Below are positions 36,393 to 45,818 of a stretch of DNA of 64,000 nt, piece after piece. Numbering within the stretch: the stretch's first letter is position 1; every line of letters begins with the position of its first letter. The stretch comes from Hyphomicrobiales bacterium. Its GTDB lineage: Bacteria; Pseudomonadota; Alphaproteobacteria; Rhizobiales; Beijerinckiaceae. Under the pieces are notes generated by a model. It saw only the letters and a program-made list of their open reading frames with translations, was not told the origin of the DNA and did no database searches. Location of the stretch: assembly GCA_947455725.1 (NCBI GenBank), contig CANGPL010000004.1:27549-91548 (forward strand). The letters are read 5' to 3'. Position numbers and translations under genes: made by a program.

Positions 36393-36877
36393 AAGAGCGC
36401 GATATTCAGGTTACCGTAAATGGCCGAAACGCAAAGAAGCGTATTGAGGCACGAATGCTGCTTTCTGATTTCATCCGCCATGAGCTGGGTCTAACGGGAA
36501 CCCATGTTGGCTGTGAAAATGGCGTTTGTGGTGCTTGTACCATTTTGGTTGACGGAACCGCTGTCCGATCATGCTGTACGTTAGCCGTACAGACAGAGGG
36601 ATGCCACATTGAAACGATTGAGTCACTTGGGCGCGTTAATAAATTAAGCCCACTTCAACAGGCCTTTTGGGAAAAACACGGATTGCAGTGTGGTTTCTGC
36701 ACACCCGGCATGCTGATGATTATGACTGAACTGCTTCGTCAAAACCCAAATCCTGATCGCGCCCAAATTCGAGAACGACTGAATGATAATCTCTGCCGTT
36801 GCACCGGCTACGAGGATATTATCAGCTCGGTGGAACGAGCAGTTGAATTAATGCGCGCTGAACGAGGAGTTCAATAA
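36389..36877 (+). CDS. Molybdenum hydroxylase 2Fe-2S subunit (CoxS/XdhC-like)
   Basis: A 162-residue small subunit with two 2Fe-2S clusters. The plant-ferredoxin-type cluster uses VGCENGVCGACTILVDG plus the C of VRSCC. The second, all-helical cluster uses QCGFCTPGMLM and LCRCTGYEDI. Length and motifs are complete. It overlaps the FAD gene by 4 bases and the large-subunit gene by one base. Confidence 0.95.
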   Translation: MKERDIQVTVNGRNAKKRIEARMLLSDFIRHELGLTGTHVGCENGVCGACTILVDGTAVRSCCTLAVQTEGCHIETIESLGRVNKLSPLQQAFWEKHGLQCGFCTPGMLMIMTELLRQNPNPDRAQIRERLNDNLCRCTGYEDIISSVERAVELMRAERGVQ

Positions 36878-39342
36878 TGGCTCAAGCAGGCAAAATACAC
36901 TCACCACCAAAAGGGCGGCAGAAGGAAAGCGCAGATCAGAATCTAAAAATCATCGGTACGCGGATGAAGCGTAAGGAAGATCCTCGTTTTCTAACGGGAA
37001 ACGGACGGTTTATTGATGATGTTTCGCTACCGCATATGGCACACGCCGCTGCTTTGAGAAGTCCTCACGCTCATGCGCGGATTCGTTCCATTGATAAAAA
37101 AGCGGCAGAAGCCCTACCTGGCGTTTTGGCGGTCATCACCGGCGAAGAGGCAGCACTCGAAACAGGACCATTGCCTTGCTTTGCCAATCCTCCGGTTGAG
37201 CAGCGCTGCATCGCCCTAGGCAAAGTGCGGCATGTGGGAGAGCCAGTTGTACTGGTAGTGGCTGAAACACGCTATATTGCCGAAGATGCGGCAGCACTTG
37301 TGAAAGTTGAATACGACATCTTGCCCGCCATTTCAGATATGCTGGATGCTCTGAACTCTAGCGGCGATGCCGTTCTTCATCCGTCACGAGGACCCAGCAA
37401 TATCGCAGAACACCGAAAATATACCTTTGGTGCCGTTGACGAAGAATTTGCGAATGCCGCCCATATTGTTAAGCGACGGCTGCGTTGGGCCCGCTCTGGC
37501 GGCCAACCCATTGAGACGTGCGGTGCCGTCGCAAATTTTGACGAAGGATCAGGAAAATTTACGATCTACGCCAATACCTCAATGTATAATTATATCGGTT
37601 TTACAATCGCCGCCTCGCTTAATGTCGAAAGCCATCAGCTCAATATTATACCCATGGATGCTGGCGGTAGTTTTGGTTCAAAATTATTTCTGCATAAAGT
37701 GCCTGTACTCGCTGCCACGGCAGCACGGATCGTTGGTCGGCCCGTAAAATATGTCGAAGACCGTGTCGACAATATGATGGCTTGTGACAATCATGGCTCT
37801 GATCGAATTTACGATGCAGAGCTTGCGATTGATTCATCTAACCACATGACGGCACTCCGATATCGCGTCATCGACGACTATGGTGCCTATCTACAGTATG
37901 GCCTTGGTACGCATGGCAACGGCTTTTCACAAACCGTCGGGCCTTATCGTATTCGTGCTGTTGGAGCTGAAATTATTGCTGTTCTGACCAATAAATGTCA
38001 GCAAGGGGCGTGTCGCGGATTTGGTTCCGAAGTTACCAATTTCATGATTGAACGCATGGTTGATGCAGCCGTCAGCGAATTAAAGCTTGATCCAGTTCAA
38101 TTCCGCTACGACAATTTTATTCAGCCCGAAGAATTTCCATACCAGATTCCAACTGGTAATCTCTATGATAGCGGCAATTATCCCGGCGCACTGAAAATGG
38201 CGCTTGGGATGCTTGACTATCAAGGGTGGCGTCGCAAGCAGCAAGAAGCCCGCGCAGAAGGCCGCTATATCGGCATCGGACTTGCGAGCTGTCAAGAAAA
38301 GGGCGTGTTCAGCGCTACCGAATTCTGGATGCTCAATCGTGAAAAAGGATTCGCCTTAACAAGCTCCCCAGAAAGCGTATCGATCAAGATTGATACCAAC
38401 GGCAAAGCGGTAATTTCACTTCATGCGCCACATTGGGGCAATAGTCCCGAGACGGTTGCAACGATGGTGTTGGCCGAGCAACTGACACTTGATCCTAAAG
38501 ACATTGCGATCACCTATTCCGATACGGATCACGGCCTTCCGGGAACGGGGCCTGGTGGTAGCCGCTACACGGTCATGGTGACCGGAGCAGTCGCAGGGGC
38601 CGCGCGAATATTGAAAGAAAAATTAAAGCGCGTAGCTGGTCATATGCTTGAAACCTCGCCGCATGACCTTGAATTTTCAAATGGCAGGGTCAGCATCAAA
38701 GGAATTCCAGGCAGTGGTAAAACGATTGCCGAAGTGGCGATGCAATCGCATATGTTCCGCCTCTCTTTTCCCGATGACGACCTGACATCAGGTTTGGATG
38801 CGAACTATACCTATGATCATCCGCTCGCAACTTTGCCAAAAAGTGAAAGTGACTTCGGTATTTTTTATCCCATTATGGGCCATATGTGCCACATGCCTGT
38901 TGTCGAAGTCGATCCGAAAACCGGGCAGGTTAAAATACTCGATTATGTGGCTGTCCATGATTGCGGGACGATGATCAATCCGATGACCGTTGACGGACAT
39001 GTGCGCGGTGGAACAGCGCAGGGCATTGGAACGGCACTGTATGAAGAGTTCCAATATGATCCAAATGGTCAGCTCAGAAACGCGTCCTTTTATGATTATC
39101 TTATGCCACGTGTTGCTGAAATGCCGGACAAAATTCGGATCGGCCACATCATAACGCCTTCACCTTATACAGAATATGGCGTGAAGGGAGCGGGTGAAGG
39201 TGGCCGTATGGTAGCGCCACCCGCATTAGCCGCGGCCATTGAAGATGCTTTGCGGCCTTTCAACGTCAAAATTGATACGCTTCCAGCGACGCCCGCACGC
39301 ATTCGCACTCTTGTACGTGCGGCCGAGAATCAACGCGGTTAA
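36877..39342 (+). CDS. Molybdenum hydroxylase large (molybdopterin-binding) subunit
   Basis: An 821-residue catalytic subunit that binds molybdenum cytosine dinucleotide. It opens after about 25 residues with IIGTRMKRKEDPRFLTGNG, the CoxL-type start. Molybdopterin contacts include DAGGSFGSKLFLH and GTGPGGSRYTVMVTG, and the catalytic glutamate is in VKGAGEGGRMVAPP near the end. The active-site loop reads QQGACRGFGSE, not AYRCSFR, so it is not a form I CO dehydrogenase. It probably hydroxylates an aromatic or N-heterocyclic carbon; substrate unknown. Confidence 0.92.
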   Translation: MAQAGKIHSPPKGRQKESADQNLKIIGTRMKRKEDPRFLTGNGRFIDDVSLPHMAHAAALRSPHAHARIRSIDKKAAEALPGVLAVITGEEAALETGPLPCFANPPVEQRCIALGKVRHVGEPVVLVVAETRYIAEDAAALVKVEYDILPAISDMLDALNSSGDAVLHPSRGPSNIAEHRKYTFGAVDEEFANAAHIVKRRLRWARSGGQPIETCGAVANFDEGSGKFTIYANTSMYNYIGFTIAASLNVESHQLNIIPMDAGGSFGSKLFLHKVPVLAATAARIVGRPVKYVEDRVDNMMACDNHGSDRIYDAELAIDSSNHMTALRYRVIDDYGAYLQYGLGTHGNGFSQTVGPYRIRAVGAEIIAVLTNKCQQGACRGFGSEVTNFMIERMVDAAVSELKLDPVQFRYDNFIQPEEFPYQIPTGNLYDSGNYPGALKMALGMLDYQGWRRKQQEARAEGRYIGIGLASCQEKGVFSATEFWMLNREKGFALTSSPESVSIKIDTNGKAVISLHAPHWGNSPETVATMVLAEQLTLDPKDIAITYSDTDHGLPGTGPGGSRYTVMVTGAVAGAARILKEKLKRVAGHMLETSPHDLEFSNGRVSIKGIPGSGKTIAEVAMQSHMFRLSFPDDDLTSGLDANYTYDHPLATLPKSESDFGIFYPIMGHMCHMPVVEVDPKTGQVKILDYVAVHDCGTMINPMTVDGHVRGGTAQGIGTALYEEFQYDPNGQLRNASFYDYLMPRVAEMPDKIRIGHIITPSPYTEYGVKGAGEGGRMVAPPALAAAIEDALRPFNVKIDTLPATPARIRTLVRAAENQRG

Positions 39343-39357
39343 AATGATCTAACCGCG
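39334..39357. terminator. Shared hairpin between convergent operons
   Basis: CGCGGTTA pairs perfectly with TAACCGCG around an eight-base loop. It spans the stop codons of both the plus-strand large subunit (39340-39342) and the minus-strand cupin (39349-39351). No long T-run follows, so it may be a bidirectional mRNA-end structure rather than a strong terminator. Confidence 0.5.
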
Positions 39358-39765
39358 CCTCACGTGATCGGGCACTGGAAGAGGCGCATTGGCGCTGTCT
39401 AAGAATTCAACGGTTGTAAACGACAAGACGTTGTCGCCGATATTATGCAAATCGTGAATCATAAATTCACCTTTTCCATAACTCATATGTTTGGTGTCAC
39501 CGGCCTTATAAGTCGCCTCGACGATACGACCATCATTGTAATGCGAAAGTGCCTTGCCATCGTTCAAGACCGTCCAGAAATAATCGAGTACATGGCGATG
39601 AAACCCTACCCGTTCACCCGGCTGAAGGCTGAGCGACCAAACCCGTACGCGATCGGTTTCCGACAATAAAAAATGTCCAACGCAAGGGTTGAATTCATTA
39701 GCTTTCAACTCGTCTTTATAGGCTTGCGGCCAGCTGGCCAATGGATCTTGTGAATCGCCTGACAT
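39349..39765 (-). CDS. Small cupin-domain protein
   Basis: A 138-residue single-domain cupin. It has LQPGERVGFHRHVLDYFWTV (motif 1 with two His) and YGKGEFMIHDLHNIGDNVLSF (motif 2 with His). The layout is like the BauB-type cupins found in amine and beta-alanine catabolism clusters. Metal-dependent isomerase, dioxygenase or binding roles are all possible. It is the last gene of the 19-gene minus-strand run. Confidence 0.75.
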   Translation of the reverse strand: MSGDSQDPLASWPQAYKDELKANEFNPCVGHFLLSETDRVRVWSLSLQPGERVGFHRHVLDYFWTVLNDGKALSHYNDGRIVEATYKAGDTKHMSYGKGEFMIHDLHNIGDNVLSFTTVEFLDSANAPLPVPDHVRRG

Positions 39766-39785
39766 CCTATCCTCCCTGCTTGAAA

Positions 39786-40412
39786 CTAAAACGTCGGTGC
39801 CAACTCGCGTAAGCGACGAAAAGCCAATTCACGAGCGGCCGATACAGTATCGGGCGAACCATTTGTCGGCCCAATTGACACGAAGTGCGGGTTTGAAAAT
39901 CCAATAAAGCCCAGCACTTCACGCAGATAGGGCGTTGCCAAATCCGTCCGCCCCCGATTCATGCCGGTTACAAAATCACTACCGCTCGCCAAAATAATGA
40001 GTACTGGTCGATCTTTCAGCAAAGGACGGTAGCCCGTTTTAGGATCAAACGTAAAAGTCAGCCCGGGCTGAACGACCATATCAATCCATTGTTTAAACTT
40101 ATACGGAATGCCAAAATTCCACATTGGTGTTGAGATCACCACCCGATCAGCCAGTGACAGGCGCACCACCATCCGCTCAAGTTCCGCTTGCGCGTCTGAT
40201 TGCTGTTTTGTCAGCGGGCGGCCCGATTGCCGCGCATATTTGGCATCAACCGCTTGAATGTCATAATTTGGTAAGGTCTCACGCCAGACATCAAGAGTAT
40301 CGATATCCCACCCCGCATGGGTTTCCTTAAAACGGCTAATGAATGCCTCCGCGCCAGCTGCCGAAACAGACTCTTGACGCGGTGAAGCACGGAGATGGAA
40401 GAGTTTAGGCAC
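39786..40412 (-). CDS. azoR: FMN-dependent NADH-azoreductase
   Basis: A 208-residue flavodoxin-fold quinone/azo reductase. FMN contacts are LRASPRQESVS near the N-terminus, and STPMWNFGIPYKFKQWIDMV in the middle, the latter diagnostic of AzoR. ILASGSDFVTG lines the flavin edge. AzoR enzymes reduce quinones and azo bonds with NADH. In this cluster it may recycle a quinone product; that is inference. Confidence 0.88.
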   Translation of the reverse strand: MPKLFHLRASPRQESVSAAGAEAFISRFKETHAGWDIDTLDVWRETLPNYDIQAVDAKYARQSGRPLTKQQSDAQAELERMVVRLSLADRVVISTPMWNFGIPYKFKQWIDMVVQPGLTFTFDPKTGYRPLLKDRPVLIILASGSDFVTGMNRGRTDLATPYLREVLGFIGFSNPHFVSIGPTNGSPDTVSAARELAFRRLRELAPTF

Positions 40413-40444
40413 CTTCTATCATATCCTTTTCATTCGAGATCGCG

Positions 40445-42022
40445 TTAGCTCAGCGCCGCCATCACGGCATCGGCCTTGGTTACTACTGAGACATTCTGCA
40501 AAGCGAAATTGATCGAAGCATTGTGCCATTCGGCATTCATGGTCGAACAGCAATCTTCTGGTACGATCATAAAATAACCTTTATCCGCACCCGTGCGCGC
40601 CGTATGTTCAACCGACATATTGGTCCAAGCACCGGTATTGATAATGACATCGCGTTTGCCGCTTTTAAGCAAGGTCTCCAATCGGGTACCTTCCCATGCG
40701 CTCATGCGCATTTTTTCGACAACGAAATCTCCAGGCCTAGGCTCAAGCCCAGAGACTGGTGCAGCACCCCATCCACCACGAACCATAGCTTTGGCATCCA
40801 CAAGACCTTCGAACAGCGGCGCATTCAATGTCATACCGGGACCACCCGGTTCAACCACGAACCAAACGTGAATGATCATCACACCACGCGCGCGCGCTGC
40901 ATCGGCCAGGCGCCGCACATTGTCCACGACTCGCTGGGACCGCGCGTGAGCAGGCGATCCTGAATCAGCGAAGGCACCACCTTCACTGATCACATCATTT
41001 TGTAGATCCTGAATGATCATCGCACAGCGGCTTGGATCGAGCGTCATGCCCTGACCGCCAAGTGCGGGAGACGATGCACGCTCGGCCGTATTGGCCGACG
41101 GGTTACGATTACGCGATAGCATATAAGGCTCGTTACGCGGGCCTACTTTGGTGGTTACCGTATAAACCGAATGGGTCGAGGTCATGAACAATGTACGAAA
41201 ATCCGTACCACCCCATGAAAGATTTGCTACCAATTCCGGGACACGGACTTTTCCCAGCAAATCCCCTTTTGATGAATAGACCCAAACACCACCTGGCGCC
41301 GTCACCCAGATATTACCGCTGGCATCGCATTTCATGCCGTCCGGAACGCCCGCTTCCAGAGAGGATTTGATACCAGAAGCAAAAATGCGCCCATTGGAAA
41401 TCGAGCCATCCGCGGCGACGTCAAAGACACGGATTACACATTGTACCGTATCATTGATATAGAGCAGCTTTTCATCCGGCGAGAAGCAAAGACCATTCGG
41501 CTGATCGAACAGATAACGATCAACTAAAAGCTGCGGTGCACCACCGCCGGCCGGTACACGATAAACCCCTTGGAAACCTAATTGACGTGGCCGCTCGACA
41601 CCGTATACCGGCATGCGTCCATACCAAGGATCAGAGAAATAGATCGAGCCGTCCGAGCGGACAATCACATCATTCGGACTATTCAATTCCTGATTCTCGA
41701 AATGCGACGCTAATACCTCCCGTCGACCATCGGGACGTTCACGGATTAAGGAAGATGTTGCGTGTTCGCAGATAATCAAATTCAAATCGGCATCATAAGT
41801 CATGCCGTTACATTTATTTGACGGACGACGAACCTCGATGACACCGCGCTGCATATCCCAGCGACGTCGAACATCCGCAGGCATATCAGAGAACAAAAGA
41901 TAATGATCGACCGGATGCCAGATCGGCCCTTCGGTAAAGGTAAACCCTGTTCCGATTTGCGCCACGGGCGCGTAGGGATCGATCAAGCTTTCAAATTCGG
42001 GACGTAAGCTTGCATGTGTCAT
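40445..42022 (-). CDS. SMP-30/gluconolactonase fused to an isochorismatase-family domain
   Basis: A 525-residue two-domain protein. Residues 1-305 are an SMP-30/gluconolaconase beta-propeller: FTFTEGPIWH (Glu31), QPNGLCFSPD (Asn176) and VPDGMKCDASG (Asp228) supply the metal ligands. A linker (about 306-328) leads to an isochorismatase-like hydrolase at 329-525: AMIIQDLQND (Asp339), VVEKMRMSAWEGT (Lys437) and GAWTNMSVEHTAR. The third catalytic position, normally Cys, is Ser470, so it is probably not an ordinary cysteine amidase. The domains together suggest lactone opening and a second hydrolysis on one substrate. Confidence 0.88.
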   Translation of the reverse strand: MTHASLRPEFESLIDPYAPVAQIGTGFTFTEGPIWHPVDHYLLFSDMPADVRRRWDMQRGVIEVRRPSNKCNGMTYDADLNLIICEHATSSLIRERPDGRREVLASHFENQELNSPNDVIVRSDGSIYFSDPWYGRMPVYGVERPRQLGFQGVYRVPAGGGAPQLLVDRYLFDQPNGLCFSPDEKLLYINDTVQCVIRVFDVAADGSISNGRIFASGIKSSLEAGVPDGMKCDASGNIWVTAPGGVWVYSSKGDLLGKVRVPELVANLSWGGTDFRTLFMTSTHSVYTVTTKVGPRNEPYMLSRNRNPSANTAERASSPALGGQGMTLDPSRCAMIIQDLQNDVISEGGAFADSGSPAHARSQRVVDNVRRLADAARARGVMIIHVWFVVEPGGPGMTLNAPLFEGLVDAKAMVRGGWGAAPVSGLEPRPGDFVVEKMRMSAWEGTRLETLLKSGKRDVIINTGAWTNMSVEHTARTGADKGYFMIVPEDCCSTMNAEWHNASINFALQNVSVVTKADAVMAALS

Positions 42023-42040
42023 TGCAGAGTCCTTTAAGGA

Positions 42041-42889
42041 TCAGGCCGGAAACCAATTACGTTTTGGCAATGATTGTACGATTGGGCCCGGTACTTGATC
42101 ATGCAAACGCCCCACCACCTCACCGCCTTCAATTTTGCAGGGGCGATCATGGACAGGCAGCAAGAAGCGCGAGCCATTGACCAGCTTCTTGATAGCACCC
42201 TTCTCGGCTCGTTTTGTGGTTCCATGATTGCCTGTCACACGAGGCTCTGCATCATGCAATTCGTGGAAGGGATCCACAAGTTGATCATTGATGTCATAAA
42301 GAACATCACCGCATATCGTGGCAATCCCTTCGGCTGTGTGGACGTGAACATTCATCGAGCCTTCGGTATGTGCACCGGCTGCTTCGCAATAAACGCCTGG
42401 GATCAATTCAATCATGCCGGAAATTTCGAGGTCGAGAAGGCGCAACGCATGGCGCGTATGCAACCGGTCGATCAAATGCTTGATATCCGGAGCTGGATAT
42501 TGTGGATGCATAAGACCTGAGACTGAATATTCCAGCTCTTTGCGATTAACCACGACAGACGTGTTCATCGAAAAAAGATCGTCTTTTCCTGCATGGTCGA
42601 TATGGAGATGGGTATGGCAAACATAACGTACATCACCCATCCGCACGCCATGTTTAGCTAATTGATTTTCGATCATGTTCTCGTGGAATTGCAGCCCACG
42701 CATACCAAGAGTTTCCATAATTTGATTGGATCGAAAACCTGTATCAACAACAATCGGATATTTACCACCGAGGATCAAAAAACCAAGCGTCAAGACACGG
42801 CGCGTCCGGCCGCAATCGCGACCAAGTACCAGAAAGCTCGATTCAAGTTCGATATCACCATAATCCAAGATTTTAATTTCAAGTGCCAT
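42041..42889 (-). CDS. Metallo-beta-lactamase-fold hydrolase, N-acyl homoserine lactonase-like
   Basis: A 282-residue MBL-fold enzyme. The zinc site is CHTHLHIDHAGKDDL, with later ligands in GAHTEGSMNVHV (His) and ATICGDVLYD (Asp), and the last His in LPVHDRP. This arrangement matches the AHL-lactonase family, but many members open other lactones. The ATG at 42889 has a good Shine-Dalgarno (GGGGAGG); an upstream start at 42919 would cover it. Beside an SMP-30 lactonase and an amidohydrolase it probably serves ring opening in the pathway. Confidence 0.83.
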   Translation of the reverse strand: MALEIKILDYGDIELESSFLVLGRDCGRTRRVLTLGFLILGGKYPIVVDTGFRSNQIMETLGMRGLQFHENMIENQLAKHGVRMGDVRYVCHTHLHIDHAGKDDLFSMNTSVVVNRKELEYSVSGLMHPQYPAPDIKHLIDRLHTRHALRLLDLEISGMIELIPGVYCEAAGAHTEGSMNVHVHTAEGIATICGDVLYDINDQLVDPFHELHDAEPRVTGNHGTTKRAEKGAIKKLVNGSRFLLPVHDRPCKIEGGEVVGRLHDQVPGPIVQSLPKRNWFPA

Positions 42890-42925
42890 ATGCGTGTCCT
42901 CCCCTTTTTTCGTAGGCATTCGCCC

Positions 42926-43816
42926 TTAATGCGTGATGCGATAAATTCGTTCTGCGGTATCGTGTAAAATTGATCTCTGTTGCGCCTCGCTCAGCGAACT
43001 TGTGGCACGCCGATAGGCGTCTACCAAAGCTCCATAACTGGTCCAGAGTTTTTCAATCGGAAAGTTCGAGCCGAACATGCAACGCTCTGCGCCAAACAGT
43101 CCCACGGTCTCGTGCACAATCTGCGCAATATGGTCTGGATCGTTACGGTGGATGAAGGTCCCTAAACCTGATAATTTCGAAACAATATTCGAGCATGAGG
43201 CAAGCCGCACCATACCCGCGCGCCACTCCGCTCGACCTTGATCCGTCAAGTCCTCCAACATGCCCGCATGCTGTATAATAAAATTCACGTCCGGGCATGT
43301 TTCGGCAAGATCGGCTGCATCCCCCATCTGCTTGGCAAAAACCTGAAGATCAAATGTGAAACGATAATCAGCTAAGCGCGCAATATTCCGTCTTATCGTG
43401 GGATCGGTTGCAAGATCGGGCTTGGCTGCAAAGCGGTAAAGTGGATTTTCATGCCAATGGAACTGCATGCGAACACCACGCATCCGCGGATATCGTGCCA
43501 GCCGATCCAGTTGTGGACGAACATCGTCTACGCTGAAGTCGGCATAGCCGATAATGGCATGAGGCCAGCCCTGTGTATCGGCCGTGCGTTGAACCCACGC
43601 AGCCTCTTCTTCAAAGCGATCAGGAGCCCAATTAACTTGTACATAGACCGATTTGACAATGCCGGACGAAGTCACATCCGAGCGATATTCATCGATCGAG
43701 TAATCACGGCGGATGGCTTCATAAGGTCCGAAGATGCGCGGCTGCATAGGGCCCACAAGCCAAGGAAGGTCCGCCTGACGCCATATATGATGATGACTAT
43801 CAATAATCGGAATCAC
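42926..43816 (-). CDS. TIM-barrel amidohydrolase (amidohydrolase 2 family)
   Basis: A 296-residue hydrolase or decarboxylase. It opens IPIIDSHHHIWRQADLPW (HxH metal motif), then FIIQHAGMLEDLTD (His) and MFGSNFPIEKL (Asp replaced by asparagine in the usual GSD position). The family includes 2-pyrone-4,6-dicarboxylate lactonase LigI and L-fuconolactonase, both lactone hydrolases, which fits the neighbouring lactonases. It overlaps the VWA gene by 4 bases. Confidence 0.83.
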   Translation of the reverse strand: MIPIIDSHHHIWRQADLPWLVGPMQPRIFGPYEAIRRDYSIDEYRSDVTSSGIVKSVYVQVNWAPDRFEEEAAWVQRTADTQGWPHAIIGYADFSVDDVRPQLDRLARYPRMRGVRMQFHWHENPLYRFAAKPDLATDPTIRRNIARLADYRFTFDLQVFAKQMGDAADLAETCPDVNFIIQHAGMLEDLTDQGRAEWRAGMVRLASCSNIVSKLSGLGTFIHRNDPDHIAQIVHETVGLFGAERCMFGSNFPIEKLWTSYGALVDAYRRATSSLSEAQQRSILHDTAERIYRITH

Positions 43817-44931
43817 GCGGCTAATTCCTTTCCAAATGAAAGCAGATGCTCAACCATTGACGGTGTCGATCTGCCATCAACGAAGTCATCAACAAATCGC
43901 GCGATAGCCATCAGCGCTTCTGTTTGAGGTTTGAAATTTTTGCCAATTGCAAGAGGGGTCATCCAATTCAAACGCCAAGCACGACGCGAGATACGCGCGA
44001 CGGCATCGGCAAGTGAAAGCGGATCACCGCGCTCTAATCCGTCGGAAATAATCAAAACTGCCGCACCCCGCACATAGCCCGCAAAGCGTGGAACGGCTAG
44101 AAAAGCCTGTAACGCGTCACCAATGCGTGTGCCACCATCCCAATCACTCACAAGGCGTGAGGCTGTAGCTAATGCCTGTTCACGACGCTTCAACTGCATA
44201 GGACGCGAGACCCGCGTCAACCTTGTACCAAATGTGAAAACTTCCATCCGAGGACTGACTTGCGCGAGCGCGTGCGCAAGACGAAGATTGTCATCGGTGC
44301 GTTGTTTCATCGAGCCTGAGACATCGATCAACAATAATATTTTGCGTTGGCGCGTGCGACGTTTCAAACGCGAGAGTTTAAGGATCTCACCGTCATTACG
44401 TGAGGCTTCTTTCAATGTTCGACGCAGATCAACCATGCGTCCGCGCTTGCCTCGCATTCGACGATAACTGCGTCGACGCGGCAAAGCCATAGGCGCCTCG
44501 CGCATTAGTCGACGCAAGGCTTCATCCCGATCAGCGGTACCGAAATCGCGCTGAACCAAGGCCTCGGCCCGAGCAGCGGCTTGTCCAGCCTCATTGATCT
44601 CATCTGCAAGCGGCGGTTCGTCCTCACCGCTTTGCTCTTCCTGTACGCGAACGGTTTCTTCCTCGTCATCGCCCATCGTGGCCAAGGTTTCTTCACCGAG
44701 AAAGTGAATCCGAAACAGCGTATTATAATCGGCTAACCGTTCGGGTGGTGGGGCGAAAGTAGCCAGCCCAGCACGTCGAATATCTTCCGTGCTGCGTGGC
44801 CCCAAAAGATCAATCGCGGTCAAGAATGTGGTTGTTTGCTCGGGCGCAACCGCAAAGCCATTACGACGCAACAGCGTAGCAAAACTAACAAAGGGTTGAG
44901 CCGCGCGGGGGAGGCTATCCTGCATGCTCAT
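43813..44931 (-). CDS. CoxE-like VWA-domain protein
   Basis: A 372-residue protein. The C-terminal half is a von Willebrand A domain with its MIDAS motif in LLLIDVSGSMKQRTDDN (D-x-S-x-S), preceded by an arginine-rich segment (RRSYRRMRGKRGRMVDLRRT). The N-terminal half is acidic around residues 80-105. CoxE and CoxD proteins mature the Cu-Mo centre of CO dehydrogenase; paralogues accompany other molybdenum hydroxylases. The gene overlaps the MoxR ATPase gene by 4 bases, so the two are expected to act as a complex. Confidence 0.88.
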   Translation of the reverse strand: MSMQDSLPRAAQPFVSFATLLRRNGFAVAPEQTTTFLTAIDLLGPRSTEDIRRAGLATFAPPPERLADYNTLFRIHFLGEETLATMGDDEEETVRVQEEQSGEDEPPLADEINEAGQAAARAEALVQRDFGTADRDEALRRLMREAPMALPRRRSYRRMRGKRGRMVDLRRTLKEASRNDGEILKLSRLKRRTRQRKILLLIDVSGSMKQRTDDNLRLAHALAQVSPRMEVFTFGTRLTRVSRPMQLKRREQALATASRLVSDWDGGTRIGDALQAFLAVPRFAGYVRGAAVLIISDGLERGDPLSLADAVARISRRAWRLNWMTPLAIGKNFKPQTEALMAIARFVDDFVDGRSTPSMVEHLLSFGKELAA

Positions 44932-45809
44932 GCGGTGGACTCCGCAATCAGAGCATCAAGCCGAGGTGCAATGAAGGATAAATCTTCTTCATCTTTTAAG
45001 GCGACCCCGATGGAACGCTTGAAAGCATCCGGCCAACGCGCACCTCCCTTGTTCAATAGGGTTGCGGCTTCGGCCCAGTCAACCGCCTCGGCAATACCAG
45101 GCGATTTACTCAAAGGCTCACGACGTAACTTACCCACCGCTGCAACAACAGATCGTGCCGTGGCTTCGGCTACGCTGGATGCACGCATCATGATAATCCG
45201 TGCTTCACGCTCAGCATTCGGATAATTAATCCAATGATACACACATCGACGACGAAGTGCCTCGTGCAGATCGCGAGTCCGGTTTGATGTCAAAATCACA
45301 ACCGGCCTTTCGACGGCACGCAACGTTCCACGCTCCGGAATTGAGATTTGAAAATCCGATAAAAATTCGAGCAAGAATGCTTCGAATTCCTGATCCGAAC
45401 GATCGATTTCGTCGATCAGCAAAACCGTTGCATCAGGCGCCCGTAACGCGGCCAGCATTGGTCGCTCGATCAAAAATGACTCGCCATAGATGTCGATATT
45501 TTCTTCACCAGCCTGGCGAATGGCCAGCATTTGGCGTGGATAGTTCCACTCATAAAGAGCGGCGGAAGCATCAATGCCTTCATAACATTGCAACCGAATT
45601 AGCTTGCGCCCAAGCACGGCTGCAATCGCTTTAGCCGCTTCTGTTTTACCCACACCTGGCGCACCCTCTAGCAGGAGTGGTTTGCCTAAGGCCAAAGCGA
45701 GATAGGCTGCGGTCGCAATAGCATCATCAGCAAGATAATAGGCCGCACGAAGCGCATGTTCGAGCGCCTCCGGACTATCAATGCCAACAATATTCGAACG
45801 AACCGACAT
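44928..45809 (-). CDS. MoxR-family AAA+ ATPase (CoxD-like)
   Basis: A 293-residue AAA+ chaperone-like ATPase. Walker A is LLEGAPGVGKTEAAKAIA, Walker B is VLLIDEIDRSDQEFEAFLLE, and sensor 1 is PVVILTSNRTRDLHEALRRR. The sequence IRLQCYEGIDASAALYEWNYPRQML is typical of the CoxD subgroup. It is placed 10 bases after the split large-subunit genes, which implies a role in assembling that enzyme. Confidence 0.92.
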   Translation of the reverse strand: MSVRSNIVGIDSPEALEHALRAAYYLADDAIATAAYLALALGKPLLLEGAPGVGKTEAAKAIAAVLGRKLIRLQCYEGIDASAALYEWNYPRQMLAIRQAGEENIDIYGESFLIERPMLAALRAPDATVLLIDEIDRSDQEFEAFLLEFLSDFQISIPERGTLRAVERPVVILTSNRTRDLHEALRRRCVYHWINYPNAEREARIIMMRASSVAEATARSVVAAVGKLRREPLSKSPGIAEAVDWAEAATLLNKGGARWPDAFKRSIGVALKDEEDLSFIAPRLDALIAESTA

Positions 45810-45818
45810 GCTGCGTCC

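Noticed and set aside
36877..39342. Form I aerobic CO dehydrogenase (coxMSL)
   Set aside because: Gene order fits, but the large subunit has QQGACRGFGSE where form I enzymes have AYRCSFR, so CO oxidation is not supported.
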